Assembly (NCBI GenBank): GCA_027317185.1
Contig: DAHVFB010000009.1
Coordinates: forward strand, 1 to 61,255
Direction of reading: 5' to 3'
DNA length: 61,255 nucleotides
DNA from: Deltaproteobacteria bacterium
GTDB lineage: Bacteria; Desulfobacterota; Binatia; Binatales; Binataceae
The position numbers were made by a program, and so were the translations under genes. Below, one piece after another: positions 55,579-61,255 of this stretch (positions within the stretch are counted from its first letter, which is position 1; every line of letters starts with the position of its first letter). Under the pieces are notes generated by a model that was given only the letters and a program-made list of their open reading frames with translations, was not told the origin of the DNA and searched no databases.

Positions 55579-56715
55579 ATGAGTCAACGTAATCTTACCA
55601 TGTTCAGTTGTAATAAAATCAAACTTGGGATCTTTTGCTCGAACTCTTCGGGTGGCTTGGCTGCCACCAAAGTGCCCGAGCGATGGGATGCGAGTTGGGA
55701 GAACAACCTCAAGCTCGCGCGAATGGCCGACGACATGGGAATCGAATGTTTAGTGCCGGTGGGACGCTGGAAGGGATATGGCGGTGAGACCGATTTCCAG
55801 AACAGTAGTTTCGAAACCATCACCTGGGCCGCCGGCCTGCTCGCACAGACCAACGCGATCACGATCTTTGGCACTGTGCATGTACCAACTATCCATCCGG
55901 TGCTAGCAGCTAAGCAGTGCGTAACGGTGGATCATCTGAGCCGGGGACGCTTCGGCTTGAACATCGTCTGCGGATGGAATCAAGACGAATTCGATATGTT
56001 TGGAATCCGCCAATACGATCATGACCGCCGTTACCAACAGGGTCAGGAATGGTGGGATGTAATTAAGCGGATTTGGAGCGGTGAGGGCCCATTCGACCAC
56101 AACGGTGAATTCTTCAAGCTCTCCGGTGTAGTAGGATCGCCCCTGCCGTGGGGCGGCGCGCGCCCCGTGATGATGAACGCGGGCTCGTCTCCTGCGGGAC
56201 GGGGCTTCGCGGCGCGCAATTCAGATTTTCACTTTGATCAGGCTTTTTTTCTGGAGCAGGCCCCCGGGCAAATCAGAGAAACGCGGCGGCTCGCCAACAG
56301 CTATAAGCATGACATCCAGGTCTTCACGTCAGGCTACGTTGTGTGCCGCCCGACGCAAAAAGAAGCAGAGGATTATGTGCACTATTTCGCCGTTGAACAG
56401 GCGGATTCCGATGCTGTCGATCGTCTGCTTGAACTCTCGCTGGGCAGCGAAGGTTCGAAATCGATGTCGGCTGAAGTGGCCAGAGTAGCGCGCGAACGTG
56501 TTGCTGCCGGCTATGGCGGTTTGCCGTTGGTCGGCGATCCCGATCGGGTCGCACTCGAGTTCAAGAAATTCGTCGATCTTGGCTTCAATGGAGTCGCTTT
56601 CGGCCTGGTTAACTACCTTGATGAATTGCCCTATTTTCACCAGGAGGTTATTCCGCGGCTAGAGAAATTGGGACTGCGAGAACCTGTCAAACCTTTCGAT
56701 GAGCTTCACAGCTAA
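55579..56715 (+). CDS. LLM-class flavin-dependent oxidoreductase (RutA/SsuD group)
   Basis: A 378-residue F420/FMN bacterial-luciferase-like enzyme. Family segments are KLGIFCSNSSGG, ECLVPVGRWKGYGGETDFQ, TIFGTVHVPTIHPVLAAKQ and GLNIVCGWNQDEFDMFG, resembling pyrimidine oxygenase RutA and alkanesulfonate monooxygenase. It probably oxidises a small organic compound with reduced flavin and oxygen. No reductase gene is adjacent. A very good ribosome site (GGAGGAG) precedes the ATG at 55579. It points toward a second LLM gene on the other strand. Confidence 0.9.
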   Translation: MSQRNLTMFSCNKIKLGIFCSNSSGGLAATKVPERWDASWENNLKLARMADDMGIECLVPVGRWKGYGGETDFQNSSFETITWAAGLLAQTNAITIFGTVHVPTIHPVLAAKQCVTVDHLSRGRFGLNIVCGWNQDEFDMFGIRQYDHDRRYQQGQEWWDVIKRIWSGEGPFDHNGEFFKLSGVVGSPLPWGGARPVMMNAGSSPAGRGFAARNSDFHFDQAFFLEQAPGQIRETRRLANSYKHDIQVFTSGYVVCRPTQKEAEDYVHYFAVEQADSDAVDRLLELSLGSEGSKSMSAEVARVARERVAAGYGGLPLVGDPDRVALEFKKFVDLGFNGVAFGLVNYLDELPYFHQEVIPRLEKLGLREPVKPFDELHS

Positions 56716-56781
56716 GAGGCAAAAGATCTTTTGGACTTACCTGAAGGCTAACGATAACAAGCCGGATAGGATGCAGAGCGA

Positions 56782-57843
56782 TTACTTGCGCCCATTGAAA
56801 TTCTTGAAGTGCGGCATCACCTCGCGCGCAAACAGCTCCATCGAATTACGCGCGATCTTGGGGTCCATCCCCGGCAGCCCGAGCGACGGCGACATCTCAT
56901 CCATCGGATGATTCCGAAACAGATCTTCGAGTTGCTTGATGACGGCTTCCGGCGAACCGATAAACGCGGGCCCATACGGACCGCGTCCGCTTTTGCGCAA
57001 TTCGCCAACCGGCGGGATCGTCATGTCTGGTTGTCCCGACGCATTCAGCGGGGCGGCGGAACTTCGCAGCAATCTATCGGACTCGATCATGGCGTAGTGC
57101 TTTTCAATGTAATAATGGACGTGCGGCTCCGCCTCGTCCCATGCCTTCTCAGTGGTTTCGGCAACGTGCACGATCTGATGCATCGAGCGTTTGAACTTCC
57201 GCGGATCGTGTCCAGCTCCACGCAAGGCGTCATCGTAAAACTTTTGCATTTCGGCTGGAGGCGTGGCGGCAAGATGATAGCCACCAGCGCCTGCCTCGGT
57301 AAGTGCCTTGGGGCCGAACGCCGCCACCCACAAGGGAAATGGCTTCTGTACCGGCCGGGTGGTCATGCGAACATTTTTGAACTGATAAAACTTTCCATTG
57401 TGATCAAAGCCTTCCTCTTGGAAGCATCTTCTAATCAGCGCAAGTCCCTCGTGCATCCGGGAGCGGCGTTCGCCGTATGGGATTCCAAAAAACCGGCATT
57501 CATTGGGGCTGCCACCGGGCCCGGCGGCAAAATCCAGACGGCCATTGGATAAAATATCGACTGTAGCAGCGTCCTCGGCGGCTTGAATCGGGTTGTGCAG
57601 CGCCAGCAGATAAATCAGCGTGCCGATCCGGATGCGTTCAGTCTTGGCAGCGATAGTCGCAAGTATAGGAAATTGCGATGGCGACCATCCGCACTCCATG
57701 AAGTGATGCTCGCTGGTCCAGATGTGGCTGAAGCCGAGCTTCTCTCCGAGCACCGCATTGTCGATATAGCTTTGGTACACTTCGTGATCAGGACGATGCC
57801 ACTTAGGAGGATTACGAACAATCAATATAAGGCCGAAGTCCAT
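56782..57843 (-). CDS. LLM-class flavin-dependent oxidoreductase (luciferase-like)
   Basis: A 353-residue luciferase-like monooxygenase. MDFGLILIVRNPP start, FSHIWTSEHHFME (His-rich substrate segment), RIRIGTLIYLLALHNPIQAAEDAATVDILSNGRL (in parts: GTLIYLLALHNP, DAATVDILSNGR) and a VIKQLEDLF-like C-terminal helix. An AGGGAAG site is located upstream of the ATG at 57843; the longer frame to 57969 has no such site. It is more like alkanal or dibenzothiophene-type monooxygenases than the neighbour. Substrate unknown. Confidence 0.9.
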   Translation of the reverse strand: MDFGLILIVRNPPKWHRPDHEVYQSYIDNAVLGEKLGFSHIWTSEHHFMECGWSPSQFPILATIAAKTERIRIGTLIYLLALHNPIQAAEDAATVDILSNGRLDFAAGPGGSPNECRFFGIPYGERRSRMHEGLALIRRCFQEEGFDHNGKFYQFKNVRMTTRPVQKPFPLWVAAFGPKALTEAGAGGYHLAATPPAEMQKFYDDALRGAGHDPRKFKRSMHQIVHVAETTEKAWDEAEPHVHYYIEKHYAMIESDRLLRSSAAPLNASGQPDMTIPPVGELRKSGRGPYGPAFIGSPEAVIKQLEDLFRNHPMDEMSPSLGLPGMDPKIARNSMELFAREVMPHFKNFNGRK

Positions 57844-58028
57844 CGATTTACTTCCCTGGTTGAAAGCTTCGGGATGGTTGCGCTCGGTTTCGAAAGATCT
57901 CGTAGTCTCTTGCCACGATGCTGTCAAATGGCCCAATAGTAGCCGTCGGCGGTAACCCTTTTGAGGCATGCAATCGGCAGAGCTTTAGGGTTTCAATAAA
58001 TCTTTTCAATAAGGACGTGACATAACCT

Positions 58029-58817
58029 ATGGCGACCACCTTCGCGCGATACGTAGGCATCGACTACTCGGGAGCGCAGACGCCGAGCGCTAGCCTCAAA
58101 GGCCTGCGCGTCTATTGGGCCAACGGCGATGCGGCACCAGTCGAAGTCTTGCCATTAGCGAGTCCGCGCAAATATTGGACTCGCCGCGGCATCGCCGAAT
58201 GGCTGGTCGCATGCCTTGCGGACGACTTGCCGACGCTGGTTGGAATCGACCACGGGTTTTCGTTTCCGCTCCAGTATTTCGAAACCCACCGGCTGCCGCA
58301 CGAGTGGACCACTTTCCTCGACGATTACTGCCGCCACTGGCCTACCGATGAAGACTACACCTACGTCGATTTTGTGCGCGAAGGCGCCGTCGGTAATGGC
58401 GCCGCCCGTTCCGGCGACCGGCGCTGGCGGCGTCTGACAGAAATACGCGCCGGCGCGGCTAAATCGGTGTTTCACTTTGACGTGCAGGGCTCCGTGGCGA
58501 AATCCACGCACGCCGGGCTGCCCTGGCTCCGCTACATACGACAGCACGCAGGCGGCCGAGTGCAGTTCTGGCCTTTCGATGGCTGGGAAATAACGCCAGG
58601 GCGATCGGTGATCTGCGAGGTTTATCCTTCGATCTGGAATTGCAGTTTTCCGCGCGACGGACGCAACCCGGATCAGCACGACGCCTATTCAATAGCCGCA
58701 TGGATGCAGAAAACTGATCTGAACGGTGACCTCGCTCAGTTTTTGAATCCGAACCTGACGCCGGACGGCCGTATAGTGGCCGAGATTGAGGGCTGGATTC
58801 TGGGCGTCGCCGACTGA
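58029..58817 (+). CDS. DUF429-like protein (RNase H-fold)
   Basis: A 262-residue protein. The start RYVGIDYSGAQT with a following strand-turn, PTLVGIDHGFSFPLQYF, and ICEVYPSIWN near the C-terminus fit the DUF429/RNase H-like fold pattern with acidic residues at the places expected for metal binding. A DQHDAYSIAAWM helix follows. Function unknown; some DUF429 proteins are near nuclease or restriction genes, but none is seen here. It is divergent from the LLM gene at 57843. Confidence 0.7.
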   Translation: MATTFARYVGIDYSGAQTPSASLKGLRVYWANGDAAPVEVLPLASPRKYWTRRGIAEWLVACLADDLPTLVGIDHGFSFPLQYFETHRLPHEWTTFLDDYCRHWPTDEDYTYVDFVREGAVGNGAARSGDRRWRRLTEIRAGAAKSVFHFDVQGSVAKSTHAGLPWLRYIRQHAGGRVQFWPFDGWEITPGRSVICEVYPSIWNCSFPRDGRNPDQHDAYSIAAWMQKTDLNGDLAQFLNPNLTPDGRIVAEIEGWILGVAD

Positions 58818-58965
58818 TATTACGCCCGCTCCAATTTCCATGTCACCTTTGCTTTCGCGTGCCCAATTCGTCGCAATTACTTTGAGAAAATTTTGTGCCG
58901 TTCTTGGTTCTCGCGCCGGGCCGCGGCCTGGCGACTACAAATGCGCGCTGGTGCCGCCGCGATCC

Positions 58966-60624
58966 TCAATCGGTTGCGGGAATCTTCTTCTCGAGCACGA
59001 AACCCTTGTAATCCGAAGCGGCGATTTCGGAGATGCGCTGGAAGTAGCGAGGCCCGGCCAGGTGAACACAGAATTGGCGGGGTTTTCCAGGAATATTGGC
59101 TCCTGTGTACCAGGAATCGGTGAGGGGGAACAGCGTCCTATTCGCGATCTCGGCAACCTCCTGGTCCCAGCTTTTCTCGGCATCGGAGGTCGGCTCGATG
59201 GCGCCCAGGCCATGTTCGCGCAAGTAGCGCACGCAGTCGCCGATCCATGCCGATTCGAGCTCGGCGCCGAGAGGCATATTGAAGAGCACCGACGGAGATC
59301 CGGGACCGTGAATAAGAAAAAGGTTCGGAAAGTCAGCGATCGCCAAACCGAGGTAGGTATCGAAGCGTTTGCTCCATTTCTCCTTGAGGCTGATGCCTCC
59401 ACGACCCTTCGGGTTTAGGCGCAGCAGTGCGCCGCTGATGGCGTCGAAACCGGTCGCCAGCACGAGCATGTCGAGGGGGTGTTCGCCCCTTTCGGTGCAT
59501 ACGCCCGCTGGCGTGATCTTTAGAATCGGGTCTTCGCGCAGATCAACGAGGGCGACGTTCTCACGGTTGAAGGTTTCGTAGTAGCCGTTATCGAGGATCT
59601 GGCGCTTGGTCCCCACGTAGTAGTTGGGCATCAGCTTCTCGGCGATCTTCGGATCGCGGACGATCTGGCGGATCTTGCCCTCCAGGAAGTTCGCCAGCGT
59701 GCGGTTGGCGTCCTTATCGGTCACGATGTCAGCATAGCTGCCGAACAGGAGATGCAAGCCGCCCTTCTGCCAGAGCTCTTCAAATAACTTCTGGCGCTGC
59801 TCCGGGAGGTCATCGAGGGCTGAGCGATCGGAAACCTCGAAAAGCGAGCCCGAGGGGGATGCGTTCATTTTCGCCCTGATTGCGGCCCAGTTCTCGCGCG
59901 CCTGCCGTATCACCTCCGGATCTATAGGGCGGTTGCGCGCCGGGATGGTGTACTGCGGGGTACGCTGGAACACGGTCAGGTGGGCCGCTTCGCTCGCGAT
60001 CTCGGGAATCGCCTGCACCCCCGAAGAGCCGGTCCCGATCACGCCTACGCGCTTGCCGGCAAAGGAGACCGGCTTATGCGGCCATCGGCCGCTGTGATAG
60101 CTCTCGCCAGCGAAGTCGTCGATCCCGGGGATGTCGGGCTTATACGCCGCCGAGAGGGTGCCCACTGCACAGATCAGAAACTGGGTGGAAACGCGAGCGC
60201 CGGCACTGGTCTCAATCATCCAGCGCTGCCGATCTTCATCGTAGCAGGCGTCATGCACCCAGGTCTCGAGTTGGATGTCGCGGCGCAGGTTGAACCGGTC
60301 GGCGACGTAGTCGAGATAGGCCAGAACCGCAGGCTGGTCGGGTTGGGTCTCCGCCCAGTCCCACTCCTGCACAAGCTCTTCTGAGAACGTGTAGCAGTAA
60401 AAGGGACCGCCCGGAAAATCAACGCGCGCACCGGGATAGCGATTCCACCACCAGGTGCCGCCCACGCCGGCGGCGCCGTCGTAAACGCGTACGGAGAGCC
60501 CCATCTCGCGCAGATAATGCAGGGCATACAGGCCGCCGAAACCCGCCCCGATGACCACGGCGTCATAGTGCTCGACCGCGCCGTTTCCTTTTGGCTTTTG
60601 TGGATGTTGATCCATGTTCGCCAT
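58966..60624 (-). CDS. Baeyer-Villiger monooxygenase-like flavoprotein
   Basis: A 552-residue flavin monooxygenase of the cyclohexanone monooxygenase type. GAGFGG (26-31) binds FAD, GTGSSG (197-202) binds NADPH, and the Baeyer-Villiger fingerprint FAGESYHSGRWP (171-182) is complete. A GTWWWNRYPGARVD segment (56-69) is also typical. It inserts oxygen next to a ketone carbonyl, giving an ester or lactone; its substrate is unknown. Start at 60624 with GAGAGG upstream. Together with the LLM enzymes and the decayed monooxygenase nearby, the area seems devoted to oxidation of organic carbon compounds. Confidence 0.93.
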   Translation of the reverse strand: MANMDQHPQKPKGNGAVEHYDAVVIGAGFGGLYALHYLREMGLSVRVYDGAAGVGGTWWWNRYPGARVDFPGGPFYCYTFSEELVQEWDWAETQPDQPAVLAYLDYVADRFNLRRDIQLETWVHDACYDEDRQRWMIETSAGARVSTQFLICAVGTLSAAYKPDIPGIDDFAGESYHSGRWPHKPVSFAGKRVGVIGTGSSGVQAIPEIASEAAHLTVFQRTPQYTIPARNRPIDPEVIRQARENWAAIRAKMNASPSGSLFEVSDRSALDDLPEQRQKLFEELWQKGGLHLLFGSYADIVTDKDANRTLANFLEGKIRQIVRDPKIAEKLMPNYYVGTKRQILDNGYYETFNRENVALVDLREDPILKITPAGVCTERGEHPLDMLVLATGFDAISGALLRLNPKGRGGISLKEKWSKRFDTYLGLAIADFPNLFLIHGPGSPSVLFNMPLGAELESAWIGDCVRYLREHGLGAIEPTSDAEKSWDQEVAEIANRTLFPLTDSWYTGANIPGKPRQFCVHLAGPRYFQRISEIAASDYKGFVLEKKIPATD

Positions 60625-60717
60625 CTGGTTCCTCTCTATTTTTCACACTGAGGTTTTTCAGGCCACTTGACTATATCTCATACCTATCATGAGAGCCGAT
60701 CGCCATATGGCACTTCC

Positions 60718-60920
60718 TCACGTCCCGAGTACGTCAGGGGCGATTGAAAGCCGGAATCTTGCGGAGAATGACATCACGAGCGAACCGACCAGCAGCGCAC
60801 ACAAGGCCGTCACGGCAGTCCGATGGTATCCAACCAGGCCGAAAACGGAATTCTCAGCATCGACCCCGAGAGCAGGGGCGCAGCCACCGCGAATCCCAAC
60901 ATGACCGGCGAAAGGCCCAT
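60718..60920 (-). pseudogene. Possible fragment of an MFS (nitrate-transporter-like) gene
   Basis: Two minus-strand frames here look like a membrane transporter: GFAVAAPLLSGSMLRIPFSA in one frame, then VTALCALLVGSLVMSFSARF in another after a shift near 60835. The LRIP segment is typical of NarK-like carriers. No start or other helix is seen. Identification is tentative. Confidence 0.35.
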
Positions 60921-61091
60921 TAAGGTCGGCTTGCCGACCGCATCCAGGATCAGGTTGGCACCGCGCCCCTCCGTCAGCCTCATCGTTTCGGCGGCGAAGT
61001 CCTGGGTCGTATAGTTGATCACCTCGTCGGCGCCATATTGCCTGGCGATCGCGGCCTTTGCATCACTGGAGACGGTGCCGATAACGCATGC
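60921..61091 (-). pseudogene. Fragment of a quinone-oxidoreductase-like (MDR) gene
   Basis: A minus-strand frame reads [20 protein letters not shown], then [12 protein letters not shown] and [14 protein letters not shown], the central nucleotide-binding region of quinone oxidoreductases. It is preceded and followed by unrelated sequence, with neither N- nor C-terminal regions. It reads on into a membrane-protein-like segment that does not belong to this family. The 128-codon open frame spanning 60810-61196 is therefore a chimera, not a gene. Confidence 0.65.
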
Positions 61092-61255
61092 GCGGGCCGC
61101 TTCGCGGTCGAGCCCGACGCCTCGGCCGCGAGCTATTTCGCGGCCGCCGCCGCTTTGGTTGGCGGAACAGTTACAGTCCGCGGACTCGGCCGGCATTCGG
61201 TCCAGGGCGATATCGGCTTTATGCGGGTGCTCGAACAGATGGGTGCGCAGGTGCG
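61092..61255 (+). pseudogene. aroA: Fragment of aroA (3-phosphoshikimate 1-carboxyvinyltransferase), cut by the window end
   Basis: The plus strand reads [20 protein letters not shown] followed by [20 protein letters not shown] and LEQMGAQV, the C-terminal half of EPSP synthase. The Ser-x-Gln-Gly-Asp motif is part of the active site. No upstream part of the gene exists in the window: left of about 61091 is an unrelated oxidoreductase fragment on the other strand. It may continue intact to the right, but its 5' part is missing. Confidence 0.75.

Noticed and set aside
60810-61196. 128-codon minus-strand open frame as a gene
   Set aside because: It spans three unrelated fragments; only its centre resembles a quinone oxidoreductase, and its N-terminal part is the antisense of aroA.
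1-61255. CRISPR arrays, tRNA, rRNA or riboswitches
   Set aside because: No spaced repeats, cloverleaf-like sequences or known riboswitch cores were noticed; upstream regions of the MetE-like and oxidase genes were looked at for these specifically.

Overview
The window comes from an aerobic Gram-negative bacterium. This is inferred from an aryl-polyene pigment cluster with a LolA-like carrier and an RND/MMPL exporter, a CuA-type cytochrome c oxidase, a periplasmic PQQ alcohol dehydrogenase and many lipoproteins. The mix of a lanthanide-type methanol dehydrogenase (XoxF), luciferase-like flavin oxidoreductases, a Baeyer-Villiger monooxygenase and a CDP-sugar-type glycan cluster would suit a soil proteobacterium or a Binatota/Desulfobacterota_B-like lineage. 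That placement is inference; no rRNA or tRNA gene was seen.

Region 1 (1-15035) is an aryl-polyene (APE) type II polyketide cluster. A divergent FAD-dependent halogenase-like gene runs off the left edge, followed by a small lipoprotein and a phosphopantetheinyl transferase. Then comes one long plus-strand operon in the classical ape order (C, D, E, F, H, I, J, K, L, M, O, P, Q, R) with mostly overlapping genes. No apeG or apeN was found. Region 2 (15135-25390) holds creA, a hybrid histidine kinase paired with a short MetE-type protein, an orphan molybdenum hydroxylase large subunit, a Thr-rich lipoprotein, the large catalase KatE and a secreted protein.

Region 3 (26176-36861) is a His-rich small protein followed by a ten-gene minus-strand operon. 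It encodes two sugar-nucleotide epimerases, a zinc-type dehydrogenase, a Gfo/Idh oxidoreductase, a GT4, three CgeB-like glycosyltransferases, a methyltransferase and a glycosidase-like protein whose TIM-barrel motifs appear in circularly permuted order. Region 4 (37244-41420) holds a frameshifted APC permease, a membrane-anchored SDR, the remains of a thiamine-diphosphate enzyme and an HbpS/GlcG protein.

Region 5 (41424-50086) is one minus-strand operon that joins a cytochrome oxidase (ctaG, subunits II, I and III, a small membrane subunit, a lipoprotein cytochrome c) directly to xoxF-xoxG-xoxJ. It looks like a self-contained methanol-to-oxygen respiratory chain. Its subunit I lacks two proton-channel residues that are normally conserved. 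Region 6 (50369-61255) holds a TPR-glycosyltransferase, a histidine phosphatase, exonuclease III, a CLC transporter, two LLM flavin oxidoreductases, a DUF429-like protein and a Baeyer-Villiger monooxygenase. It ends in a mosaic of gene fragments (MFS-like, quinone-oxidoreductase-like, aroA) at the right edge.
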